Source: Rhizobium sullae (GTDB lineage: Bacteria; Pseudomonadota; Alphaproteobacteria; Rhizobiales; Rhizobiaceae). From it: 64,000 bases of DNA. How positions within the stretch are numbered: the first letter of the stretch is position 1; every line of letters begins with the position of its first letter. Where the stretch lies: positions 2,707,501-2,771,500 of the forward strand of contig NZ_CP104143.1 of NCBI RefSeq assembly GCF_025200715.1, written 5' to 3'. The translations under genes were made by a program, and so were the position numbers. The notes below the pieces were generated by a model. It made no database searches, was not told the origin of the DNA, and saw only the letters and a program-made list of their open reading frames with translations. This document shows positions 27,815-36,535 of this stretch, piece after piece.

Positions 27815-28549
27815 TCACCGGAACGCCGGACGCATACCCGCCCGCAGCGCCAGACGGCGTTCGGCTAGCGCTCCGAAGACGATCCCGAGAGCCGCCCACA
27901 GGATGACGTGCATGCCGAGCGATGTCGTGCGGAAGCGCCAGAGCACCATCGCCGAATAATACTCCGGTATCTCGTTGATCGGCGGCAGCATGTACTGAAC
28001 GAAGCCAATGAAGACGAGATAGACGGCACCCGCGAGGATCGCAGCGTTCCAAATGCCGAAACGTGCCGAAAGATTGCGCGCCAGCGCCACCGCGGCGATG
28101 AGCGAGGCAACGGAAACGACGATCATCAGGAAGAAAAGCTCGGTGCGCACGCCGATCGTATCCGGACTGCCGACCGCCGGCGGGTTGGCCGGGTATTTGA
28201 CCGCAGGAACGAGGACGATTGCAACGAAAGCGGCAAGCGCGATCACCGCGGCTGTGCCACGGGCGCTGAGCTGGCTGAAACGGCCGTGAACGAAGGCGAA
28301 GGCGAGCGAGAAGAGGCCGCCGACAGCAATCGCATAAGTCATCACGCCGGTGAAGAGGCCGAGACCGGCCTGTGTGGCACGGCTGACGAGTTCAGGCTCG
28401 GCTCCTTCGCCGGCGGCCTGGGCAGCGGCTTCCTCGAAGGCAATTGCCTGATCGACCAGCGGCTCGCCGAATGTATAGGCAAAGGCAAACACCAGAATGC
28501 CAGCGACCGCCCCCGCGAGCATGCCACGGAGCAAAAGAGTTCCAACCAT
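27815..28549 (-). CDS. cbtA: Cobalt transporter subunit CbtA
   Basis: A 244-residue integral membrane protein with five to six helices. It matches CbtA, predicted cobalt permease of B12-regulated loci, with GMLAGAVAGILVFAFAYTFG at the N-terminus, VPAVKYPANPPAVGSPDTIG in the middle and LPPINEIPEYYSA near the end. It lies 12 bp downstream of cbtB, and both follow a cobalamin riboswitch. Cobalt import supplies corrinoid synthesis. Confidence 0.93.
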   Translation of the reverse strand: MVGTLLLRGMLAGAVAGILVFAFAYTFGEPLVDQAIAFEEAAAQAAGEGAEPELVSRATQAGLGLFTGVMTYAIAVGGLFSLAFAFVHGRFSQLSARGTAAVIALAAFVAIVLVPAVKYPANPPAVGSPDTIGVRTELFFLMIVVSVASLIAAVALARNLSARFGIWNAAILAGAVYLVFIGFVQYMLPPINEIPEYYSAMVLWRFRTTSLGMHVILWAALGIVFGALAERRLALRAGMRPAFR

Positions 28550-28561
28550 GTCTGTCGTCCT

Positions 28562-28771
28562 TTAGTGGCAGGGGAAGCCGAGAAGGTGGCGGCCGTCATG
28601 CACGAACTCGTGGACGTAGCCGCCGGAAAACAGCGCCATGGCGCCCTCTTCCGTGCCGACGAAATAGATGGCGATGATCATCAGCAGACCGCCGAAGATC
28701 GCCCAAGGCAGGATTTCCCCTACCGGGATCGGCGCTGGTGCTGCGACGGGCGCGAAAGTGGTGTCAGACAT
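28562..28771 (-). CDS. cbtB: Cobalt transporter subunit CbtB
   Basis: A 69-residue protein with one membrane helix (LPWAIFGGLLMIIAIYFVG) and the C-terminal metal-binding His cluster typical of CbtB, HEFVHDGRHLLGFPCH. The start is ATG 28771 with AGGAGG upstream; the longer open frame runs back into the riboswitch and is not coding. It is the first gene after the riboswitch. Confidence 0.93.
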   Translation of the reverse strand: MSDTTFAPVAAPAPIPVGEILPWAIFGGLLMIIAIYFVGTEEGAMALFSGGYVHEFVHDGRHLLGFPCH

Positions 28772-28816
28772 GTTTTCCTCCTGGAAGACGCGTTCAGTAG
28801 AAAGAGCGTTGTACGG

Positions 28817-28910
28817 TAGGGTCTGACTTCCAGCCTGCTTTCGCAGACTGGTCACAGTGGCGCGACCGCGCCGGATTTTCACCGGCTTCCAAACCCGCAA
28901 CATGACCGTT
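28817..28910 (-). promoter_or_regulatory. Cobalamin riboswitch upstream of cbtB-cbtA
   Basis: The minus strand reads GGAAGCCGGTGAAAATCCGG, then GCCACTGTGACC, and ends in GCTGGAAGTCAGACCC. These are the conserved core, junction and B12-box elements of cobalamin riboswitches. It ends about 45 bases before the cbtB start, so it can hide or expose that start, or terminate, when adenosylcobalamin binds. It would lower cobalt import when B12 is plentiful. Confidence 0.93.
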
Positions 28911-28982
28911 ATATCTACGCGCGGAGAACTGTCAACGAGACTTCATCTGGCTCCCCATCGCATTTCCGGAGAACGAAGGAAC

Positions 28983-29540
28983 GTGCATACCCGGCTCACC
29001 TGGATCTGCCACGACCTGACGAGCGCCGGCCGTAGCGGCCGCTTTCCGCTAGACGAACCGCTTGAGGAAAACGCCGTCGCGAAGACGCGGGCGATTGCCG
29101 GTCAGCTACAGCGGGCCGATCGCGTCCTCACAAGTCCGGCGCTGCGCACGCGCCAAACCGCAGAAGCGCTCTCGCTCAGCTCTCTTCCCGATTCGCTGCT
29201 TGCCGACTGCGATTACGGCCGGTGGAGGGGAGTGGCAATCGCCGACCTGCAGACGCAGGAGCCCGACAACCTGCTCGCCTGGATGAGCGACCCGGAATCG
29301 GCACCGCATGGCGGCGAAAGCATCAGAAAACTCGCAGAGCGGCCGGCCGAATGGATGGAAATGCAAGCAACGCTCGGCGGCCATGTCGTCGCCGTCAGTC
29401 ATGCCGCGCTCATACGCACTGCTATCCTGAACGTGCTGCGGGCCCCGCTCTCCTCTTTCTGGCTTGTGGATATCGAACCCTTATCCGTCATCCGCATGAC
29501 CCATAATGGCAGCCGCTGGGCACTTCGCTTCGGCGGCTGA
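28983..29540 (+). CDS. Histidine-phosphatase-like protein with altered RHG motif
   Basis: A 185-residue protein. The start is a GTG at 28983 with GAAGGA before it, giving MHTRLTWICHDLTSAG. The histidine-phosphatase fold is supported by TSPALRTRQTAEALS, CDYGRWRGVAIADLQ, PHGGESIRKLAERPAEW and the second catalytic block VVAVSHAALIRTAILN. The first catalytic motif, usually RHG, is here CHD, so the nucleophilic His remains but its Arg partner is replaced. It is divergent from the cobalt operon; an alpha-ribazole phosphatase (CobC-like) role in B12 synthesis is possible but only inferred. Confidence 0.75.
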   Translation: MHTRLTWICHDLTSAGRSGRFPLDEPLEENAVAKTRAIAGQLQRADRVLTSPALRTRQTAEALSLSSLPDSLLADCDYGRWRGVAIADLQTQEPDNLLAWMSDPESAPHGGESIRKLAERPAEWMEMQATLGGHVVAVSHAALIRTAILNVLRAPLSSFWLVDIEPLSVIRMTHNGSRWALRFGG

Positions 29541-29660
29541 AGTCGTTATTTCGCTAATTTTTCAAGCATTAAATTAGATCAGCCTTACGCAAGCAAGTTG
29601 CGTCATAGCTATTGAACCCGGTTTACCGGGCGCTAAGTCCTTGCCCCGAGGAGACAGGCC

Positions 29661-29771
29661 ATGACCTATGATTGGAGCGGGGAGCGTACACGGCGCATGC
29701 GTCTTTTGCGGATCGCGACCGCCGTTATTCTCGTCGGCCTTGTCATCAGCGTTCCGTTGCTGATGACATAG
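29661..29771 (+). CDS. Small single-helix membrane protein (36 aa)
   Basis: The frame opens with ATG 29661 behind GAGGAGAC and encodes a charged N-terminus (GERTRRMRLLR) and one helix (IATAVILVGLVISVPLLM). It has normal rhizobial codon use and is followed within 7 bp by a strong terminator, which supports it as a real gene. I infer a cytosol-in bitopic protein of unknown function. Confidence 0.6.
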   Translation: MTYDWSGERTRRMRLLRIATAVILVGLVISVPLLMT

Positions 29772-29777
29772 GCAAAA

Positions 29778-29811
29778 AAGGCGAGCAGTCGTCAAACTGC
29801 TCGCCTTTTCT
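29778..29811. terminator. Rho-independent terminator, bidirectional
   Basis: A perfect 12-bp stem AAGGCGAGCAGT / ACTGCTCGCCTT with a 6-base loop has TTTTC on the right and AAAAAA on the left. It serves the small membrane protein gene on the plus strand and the following minus-strand gene. Confidence 0.9.
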
Positions 29812-29857
29812 TTAAATCTCTATCGAACGGGAATTCAGAACTACCAGGACATTCATT

Positions 29858-30316
<459 letters not shown>

Positions 30317-30383
30317 TCATCAAGCGCGGGCGGCGCGGGAGAAGAAGAGAGCTCCCTGGCGCCCGCGCGACGCGCGAAAGGGG

Positions 30384-30641
30384 TCAAACACGATTTTTCA
30401 TAATGAAAATATCGTGCTCTATTCGCCAATAGAATTCCCTTTGCTTCGCCCAGTCGATCAACTGTGAAATATCGGGATAACGATAGGTTTCCCAGTTCTC
30501 AGGAAGGAAGCACCGGACGTCATCAATCATGATGGCAACCGATTGAAAATTACTCATGTTGGCAGAGATCGATGCGAGCTCATCTACCACTGGGGCAATC
30601 CTGCTCAACTCGATAGGTGATGCCATCCGAGTAGTGTCCAT
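30384..30641 (-). CDS. Possible small hypothetical protein (85 aa)
   Basis: An 85-residue frame with a plausible composition for a soluble protein, including IMIDDVRCFLPENWETYRYP and IDWAKQREFYWRIEHDIFIM. Base composition is less GC-rich than the neighbours. I recognise no family and see no clear ribosome site, so it may not be expressed. The Asp-Asp and aromatic-rich text vaguely recalls HAD-like fragments, but this is not firm. Confidence 0.4.
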   Translation of the reverse strand: MDTTRMASPIELSRIAPVVDELASISANMSNFQSVAIMIDDVRCFLPENWETYRYPDISQLIDWAKQREFYWRIEHDIFIMKNRV

Positions 30642-31497
30642 CGAGCCAGAAGTTTATATCTCGCGTGAGTCTCGGTGAGCGTAATCACTTCGCTCCTTCA
30701 CCACAAAGAGCCCCAACGCATCGGGGCTATTTGTTGACAAAGAGGAACGCCGGGAGACGTTCACAAGATCAACGCATCATACGGACCACGGTTTCCGTAC
30801 CCTATCATACCGATGCTCGGAGATTGAGGCGGACCGCACAGCCACGTGCAAGAGGGAAGCACGGTTACAGGAGAGCTTGGCCGCACGATCCATTCTGCTC
30901 AACATTTGAGGCGGTTGAAAGTTCCCAGTCGTCCGATGACTTAATTTCATCAACCGACACGAAAGCCACGATGCAAAGATCGCCTCACCATTGTAGCCCG
31001 CGCTCGACACCTCTGCGGCATTCCGTTCGTTATTTGCGCATGCGAACTGAAGGCTTCCCGCGCATCGGACGGCGTCCCTCTTAGAAGGGACTGCGCGATA
31101 AGCAGGACGACGCCACGAGTTATGTGATGGAGAGCTGACCGCTCTGCCAGGGCATTCACAAAGATGACGAATTTGTCTGCCGCGGGACAACGACCGGGCT
31201 CGCCATTGAGGGGTTTGAGACGAGCCCTGCCGCATCCTGGCTGCGGTTGTCTGGATCCTACAGTACAGGCATCACGCGACTTCGCTGGGCGAACGGGGAC
31301 GCACGCCAGCCGCGATTAACGGGCGAGCTCGTCGCGCGACACATGGTAAATGCAAAGCGCATCAAAAGGTTCCTGTGCGCTATGAACGTATTGCATCACG
31401 ACATGGCGGGCGTATGCTGCCTTGCCGGCCCCGAGTTTAACGGCTGAGACCGGTTGAGAGACTCGTTGCGCTCTTGCCATTATTGGAGGGGCTATAG
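30642..31497. other. 856 bp without a convincing gene
   Basis: Open frames here have poor codon use and no ribosome sites. The only clear structure is a hairpin at 30709-30728 (AGCCCC / GGGGCT, 8-base loop) followed by ATTTGTTG, a possible weak terminator. The segment looks like decayed sequence at the start of the accessory island. Confidence 0.5.
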
Positions 31498-31728
31498 ATG
31501 TCTCTTCTAGACCTTCTTCCGCTCAATGAAAATGAAATCGAGCTGGTCACAACAGTGGTTCGCCAGTGGTGCGAAGATCATCGTGTCCTGATAGAGAGCG
31601 GCCGCGGCCGCGTAGCCATGACGACAGCAGTGGGTCTGGTGATCTCAGGCGAACGCTCGCCTGAAGCGCTGTCGGAGGCTCTTGGCCGTTGTATGCGGAT
31701 CGAGCAGTACAACCGGCCCCTAGATTAA
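31498..31728 (+). CDS. Small hypothetical protein (76 aa)
   Basis: A 76-residue soluble protein starting MSLLDLLPLNENEIELVTTV, with a good GGAGG ribosome site 11 bases upstream and rhizobial codon use. It includes VRQWCEDHRVLIESGRGRVA and AMTTAVGLVISGERSPEALS. I know no function; short proteins of this look are frequent on rhizobial replicons. Confidence 0.6.
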   Translation: MSLLDLLPLNENEIELVTTVVRQWCEDHRVLIESGRGRVAMTTAVGLVISGERSPEALSEALGRCMRIEQYNRPLD

Positions 31729-32028
31729 GCGCCTGCCTTGTACCGCTGGCGGGAAATGCTTTTCGAAAATTCCAGAACCCAGTGTCAGATTTCCGGAATT
31801 TCGCGACCGGCTACAGGCTACGACCTGTTACCGATGTCTCCGGGTCGGACAAAGGACGTGTGGTAGCGGAGGACCGTAATGGTCACGACAGCCGACAGCA
31901 TGAACGGACCGAGATCAGCCTGGGAACATGGCAGATTGCGCTTAAACAAGCGATAGACCGCTACCGAAACAAACGGAAGGAAAATCGGGCCGCGGACAAC
32001 AACGGCCCGAAGATGGCAGCCAAAAAGC
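31729..32028. other. 300 bp without a convincing gene
   Basis: I see no frame with a ribosome site or a recognisable product, and no clear hairpin or repeat. Confidence 0.4.
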
Positions 32029-32349
32029 TCACGCCGCCTTAGCGATTGGATGCTTCCGCTTCCTGCACTTCCTGAACCAGGTAATCGCCAGCGCTCTCCA
32101 GAACGTGAGCTTATGGCTAGCCGCGAAAATCTTTGCTTCGTCTTCTGCCGTGAAGAGCAGATCCACAATGGCGTTCGTCAGATCATCTGGCGTTATGAGA
32201 TTGGCATATTCCGGGTCGGTCATCAGCAGTTCGACGGCCTTGATCTGAGTTGCTGTCAGCGGCCCACGTTCGGCATTTGCCAGAACATCCAGTATCTCAC
32301 GAGCAACCTTTGGGCCGCGCCGATTGATTAAAGCCTCAATCTGCTTCAC
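32029..32349 (-). CDS. Hypothetical protein (106 aa), third gene of the LigD cluster
   Basis: A 106-residue protein starting at a GTG (MKQIEALINRRGPKVAREIL) that overlaps the stop of the protease-like gene by four bases. It is mostly helical (TATQIKAVELLMTDPEYANL, DDLTNAIVDLLFTAEDEAK) with a basic C-terminus (FRKCRKRKHPIAKAA). No known family. The coupled overlap argues that it is translated with the two genes before it. Confidence 0.5.
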   Translation of the reverse strand: MKQIEALINRRGPKVAREILDVLANAERGPLTATQIKAVELLMTDPEYANLITPDDLTNAIVDLLFTAEDEAKIFAASHKLTFWRALAITWFRKCRKRKHPIAKAA

Positions 32350-32729
32350 CGCGATGGTTTGCCTGGAGCCGGTGCCGGTATCCCCGGCTCAAGTGCGGTT
32401 CCGGTAGATGGCGCGATCTCATTCGCGGGGTGAATCAGAGAATCATCCGGAAAAATAATCGGGATTACGGCAATATCTACCAGTTTAGATTTTAGCGGAC
32501 TCTCTAGCCAAACCGGTTGCCCTTCTCGATCATAGAGCGGCAAATACTCACCTGGCATGAAGTGCAAGTCATTGCCTTTTTTTGTTAGATGAAGCTGAAT
32601 ATGGGTTGGCGACGTCTTGTAGCCCCACAGTGTTTCCTGTGGCTTTTCCGGGTGGCGGCCGCAAATCACATGCCAGTTAGTCACAAGGCACGGCCCTGAA
32701 TTGTCTATCACGAGTGGGAGGACGATCAT
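32346..32729 (-). pseudogene. Truncated trypsin-like serine peptidase domain
   Basis: The 127-residue frame shows the catalytic-His motif VTNWHVICGRHP near residue 20 and the catalytic-Asp segment LVDIAVIPI near 88, as in bacterial trypsin-like domains of about 230 residues. The usual GTGF-type strand before the His is shortened, and the region that should carry the catalytic Ser is absent, replaced by a Pro-rich tail (EPGIPAPAPGKPSR). It is therefore probably inactive. Its ATG overlaps the ligase stop in ATGA. Confidence 0.55.
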
Positions 32730-33769
32730 TCAATCTCGTAAATTGCCGCATTGTCCTGCACCTCGCGCAGGCCCTTGTATGACGAATGCCGCAGGTTTCC
32801 ATCGTGCGTCCACGCCCGGTACTCGATCTCGGCAATCAGCGTCGGCCTCACCCAAACGATATCCTTCCGCCGGCCTTCGTATTCGACCGTCGGTCTTTTC
32901 ACCTTTATGCGATCCAGCTTTTCGCGCAGCTCTCGCGCGGTGCGCTCGTTGAAGCCGGTCCCGACCGAGCCGACATAGACTAGGTCGTTACCTTTTCGCG
33001 CCCCCAGCATGAGCGAGCGAATGCCGGCGCGTGCAACCGTGGAGAGCTCATAGCCGACGATCACAAAGCTGTCGCTCTGGAGGCATTTCACCTTCACCCA
33101 GTCGCCGAGGCGCCCGGAGCGATAGGTGCTGTGCCGATTCTTCGCAATGATGCCTTCCAGGCCATGCTCGCAGGCAGCGGCGAGCAGCTGCGCGCCGTCG
33201 GCCTCGACCTGTTCGGAAAGTCGAACATCGCGCTCCTGGCCGGTGATCAGCCCTTCGAGCAGATGGCGTCGCGCCGACAGCTCCATTTCGGTCAGGTCAC
33301 GACCATCGAAATAAAGCAGATCGAACGCCATGAAGAGTGCTTCACCTGAGTTGCGCTTGCCGCCCCGGCCACCGAGTGCTTGCTGCAGCAGTCCAAAATT
33401 CGGCCTTCCCTGTTCATCGAGAACGACTGCCTCGCCATCAAGGATTGCCGTCGCCACGCCGAGCTGCTTGGCGGCCTCAGCGATCGCAGGAAAGCGATGT
33501 GTCCAGTCATGCCCGCCCCTGGTCATGATCCGGACGCGCTTCGGTTCTATGTGCACCGCGAGGCGATACCCGTCCCATTTAATTTCGAAGACCCAGTCAG
33601 GTCCCTTTGGCGGCTTCGCTTTTGTGAGCGCCAGACAAGGCTCGATGCGTACAGGCATGGGATCAAGGGGCAGGTTCGGCTGCGCTGGATCACGGCGCTT
33701 GCGCGGCCGGGATCGAACCGGCGCATCGGCATCGCTAAGGAGAGGCTTTGACTGGGGAGGCTTGGACAT
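32726..33769 (-). CDS. ATP-dependent DNA ligase, LigD ligase-domain type (stand-alone)
   Basis: A 347-residue ligase. The adenylation motif FEIKWDGYR places the catalytic lysine at Lys64; DGEAVVLDEQGRPNF, FDLLYFDGRDL and EGIIAKNRHSTYRSGR are nucleotidyltransferase motifs III-IV, and GRLGDWVKVK is motif V. The C-terminal OB domain ends in EIEYRAWTHDGNLRHSSYKG as in LigD. The phosphoesterase and polymerase domains of full LigD are missing, and no ku gene is near. Rhizobia carry several such paralogues used in end joining. I chose ATG 33769; a frame start 39 bases upstream gives an atypical leader. Confidence 0.88.
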   Translation of the reverse strand: MSKPPQSKPLLSDADAPVRSRPRKRRDPAQPNLPLDPMPVRIEPCLALTKAKPPKGPDWVFEIKWDGYRLAVHIEPKRVRIMTRGGHDWTHRFPAIAEAAKQLGVATAILDGEAVVLDEQGRPNFGLLQQALGGRGGKRNSGEALFMAFDLLYFDGRDLTEMELSARRHLLEGLITGQERDVRLSEQVEADGAQLLAAACEHGLEGIIAKNRHSTYRSGRLGDWVKVKCLQSDSFVIVGYELSTVARAGIRSLMLGARKGNDLVYVGSVGTGFNERTARELREKLDRIKVKRPTVEYEGRRKDIVWVRPTLIAEIEYRAWTHDGNLRHSSYKGLREVQDNAAIYEIE

Positions 33770-33888
33770 GGACCGGCTTGACCCTGCGCTGCAGTTGCGC
33801 CATGTCATATGTGGCTCGGGCGGGAGCTTTCCATAATCATTGCAGGGCGTTTGACCTCAAACGAGGAGAGGATGACGTATGGCCGTGC

Positions 33889-34194
33889 TCAAAGCTGTTC
33901 AGCGGCCTCGACCATAAATTCGCGCATCTTCGCTGCGACGTCCTGCTCGCTGATACTGTGACCTGCCGCTTGAAGATCAGCTAGAGCTTTCGAGAGAACT
34001 CCAGCGTCCCCACCACCTTTGAAGCGGGCATCAGTGATTTCATCAGCGTAACCTGCAACGTCATCCCGACCAATGAGGCCTGCGATCCACTTCGCCAAAA
34101 GCCTGTCATGACGAGATTTGAGCTTGAGGGTCCTCTCGGCGTCCTGGAAGTATTGGTCTTCCATTGCCTTTTTGCGGTCTCTAAAATCGGCCAT
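33889..34194 (-). CDS. DUF1476 protein, ATPase inhibitor subunit zeta-like
   Basis: A 101-residue helical protein starting MADFRDRKKAMEDQYFQDAE behind an AGGAGGAAAAT ribosome site. It continues LKSRHDRLLAKWIAGLIGRD and ends REFMVEAAEQL. This matches the alphaproteobacterial zeta subunit, whose N-terminus inhibits F1-ATPase hydrolysis. It is divergent from the usual sequence and lies in an island away from ATPase genes, so I infer an accessory paralogue. Confidence 0.8.
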   Translation of the reverse strand: MADFRDRKKAMEDQYFQDAERTLKLKSRHDRLLAKWIAGLIGRDDVAGYADEITDARFKGGGDAGVLSKALADLQAAGHSISEQDVAAKMREFMVEAAEQL

Positions 34195-34743
34195 TATTTT
34201 CCTCCTCATTTGTGTTATCGCGAATCCGCTCAACGGGCCTATGGACCATAGGCGACAAATCCACGTATCTCGAAGGTTGATCTTTAGAGATCGGCAATAT
34301 TTCGCCCCTGAAGTAATCTAACACAGTTAAACGCTCAGTACCCGAAATTAACTTGACGATTGGCGATGTTCATGCCGGCCGCAAAGCGCCACGCGCATGA
34401 TAACGAAGCGGGAGAACCCAGTGGTAGTTGTTGAAACGCCGAGGTCGATCAGCAGGATCGATGAACCGGAAGCATATCGACAATCAGCGTCGGCTTCGCC
34501 TATCGTCGACGCCTGTACCGCCCATCGCAAGGCGTCACCTTCACAATGCTCTCGGAAGCTGCTCGAAAATCAAATTCCGGCTTATCGTCCCAAACCTTAT
34601 CCAATATTTTTGAAGCGATCGCACTTTTGTCCTTGGGCAAGAACCGCGCGCAGTACGCCAGGATCGTCCTCGGCACGTCTTGACGCGATCCCGCCAACGC
34701 CAGCTAATGAAAACCTTCCAGAGGACAAGCAGGCGACAAAGCA
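34195..34743. other. 549 bp without a convincing gene
   Basis: The best frame is a 65-residue minus-strand one at 34500-34697 (with FLPKDKSAIASKILDKVW), which lacks a ribosome site and any known family. No repeat or RNA structure stands out. Confidence 0.4.
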
Positions 34744-35967
34744 ATGAAACGCGCGGTGATTTACGCTCGGTACTCGACCGATTTGCAGAACGACAAGTCG
34801 GTCGAGGATCAGATCAGCCTTTGCCGGGACTATGCCACGCGACACGGTTTCGAGGTTGTTAATGAATTCTTCGACCGTGCGAAGTCGGGCGCATCGATGT
34901 TCGGGCGCCCCGGCCTCGCCAATCTGATGCAGGCTGCCGAGCGTCAGGAGTTCGACGCCGTCATATCGGAATCGCCCGATCGCATTTCGCGCGATATCGC
35001 TGACCTCGCCCACGTCCACAAGACCACTGAAATTTCGCGACATCGAAATGAACTGCGTCAACGGTGGCCATATGGATACCGTCCAGATTGGCATGTACGG
35101 CATCGTCGGCCAGATGCAGCGCGAAGAAGGCGCGAAGAAAGTAAGGCGGGGAATGACCGGCGTCGTACGGTCTGGACGCAATGCAGGTGGCAAGGCTTAC
35201 GGCTATGCGCCAGTTGCGGGAAAAAAGGGAGAGTTGGCAATCGTCGAGCAGGAAGCTGACGTTATTCACCGGATCTTCGAAATGTATATCACCGGCATTG
35301 CGCCGCGCTCGATCGCAGCTGCGCTCAATGCTGAAGGGATCGCCGCACCGCGCGGCAAGCAATGGAATGCATCCACCATCAACGGCAACGGTCAGCGCGG
35401 CAATGGCATCCTGCGCAACCCGATCTATGCCGGCCAGATCGTCTGGAATCGCGTCTATATGGTCAAAGACCCCTCGACCGGCCGCCGAGTGTCGCGGATC
35501 AACAGCGACGACAAGATCGAGACTGTCGACGCCCCTCACCTTCGCAGCATTGACGAAGAATTGTTTCAGGCCGCGAAGGAGCGCAAGGAAGCGACGGGCG
35601 GTCCCCATGCTCGACAGGCGCCGAAGAACAAGCGTCTGCTGTCCGGCCTGCTGAAGTGCGGCCAATGCGGCGGCGGCCTGTCGATCTTCGGTTCTGATCG
35701 CAGCGGGCCGCGCGTGGTTGCAGCACTCACAAGGAATCGGGCAGCTGCTCGAACGGCGGCCGGTACTATGTGGAAAAGATCGAACGCGACGTCGTCGATC
35801 GCTTGCGGGAGGTGTTCGCCGACACCTCGATTATTGACGCCTACGTCGAGGAATACAAAGCCGAGAGCAAGCGAATCGCCATGGAGCGACGCAACAGCCG
35901 CGGCGCGAAGGAAAACGTGCTATCGGACGTGCAGGGGCAGATTACACGTGTCATCGAACAGGTGTAG
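34744..35967 (+). pseudogene. Large serine recombinase, broken by two single-base frameshifts
   Basis: The gene starts MKRAVIYARYSTDLQNDKSV, the resolvase/invertase catalytic domain with Ser in ARYST, and continues to ISESPDRISRDIADLAHVHK. An extra base near 35029 shifts the frame: removing it restores TTKFRDIEMNCVNGGHMD. The recombinase domain and zinc-ribbon (LLKCGQCGGGLSIFGSDRSG) follow. A missing T near 35719 shifts again, since VVCSTHKESGSCSNGGRYYV is expected. The last part ends IERDVVDRL...QITRVIEQV and is shorter than usual. The product is inactive as it stands, and it probably once integrated this island. Confidence 0.88.
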
Positions 35968-36535
35968 TTTGTCACCGCACACCGGAATTTGTGGGAATTA
36001 CCGGGAAGAAGCGGGAACTGGCGGAAAAGCCTTAGAACGCGGTGGTTTTGAGGAATGGTCACTGGGACTTTGAGCTACCACATCCTTGTCAGCGCCGCGC
36101 GACGGAGCGGATGTGCTACCGGCCCAACGGCAGATCCGAGCGGCTTGGCTCAATTCAACCATGAAGACTCTCCATCCGACTTTTACTGTCTTTAAATAAT
36201 TGAAAAATAACGATCTGCTTGGTTGTCGGCAGCTATCGACCGCGCACAGCATCTGATCGATTGAGACAAAAAGCCAATTTAGATTTCCACATCCGCATGG
36301 AAATTCTCAGCAACCAAACTGAAAGCCCGGAAAACATCGAGTTTTGACAGCGTCGCGTGCGACCCGCAGGGTCCGAGATTTCCATATGCCCCGCGCCACT
36401 ATCCGTCACGTTAGCTGCGCGTCATTCGCGTACCAGGCAGACATAGTGGGCGCGGTCGGAACTTGCGCCCTTCTGAGTTGTAGTGATATCAAGCGTCGTA
36501 TCTAGGAAAAAAGTGATAAACATCGCTCAGCACGA
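35968..36535. other. 568 bp without a convincing gene
   Basis: This is the AT-richer stretch between the recombinase remnant and the secreted-protein gene. I see no supported gene, RNA or clear repeat. Promoter elements for the next gene may lie at its right end. Confidence 0.4.

Noticed and set aside
28772..28903. Longer CbtB frame beginning at 28903
   Set aside because: This part is the cobalamin riboswitch; CbtB proteins start at the ATG 28771 with AGGAGG.
30777..31447. Open frames on both strands in the 30.8-31.4 kb stretch
   Set aside because: No ribosome sites, poor codon use, no recognisable product.
34500..34697. 65-residue minus-strand frame
   Set aside because: Text is protein-like in part, but there is no ribosome site or homologue known to me; noted only within the gap entry.
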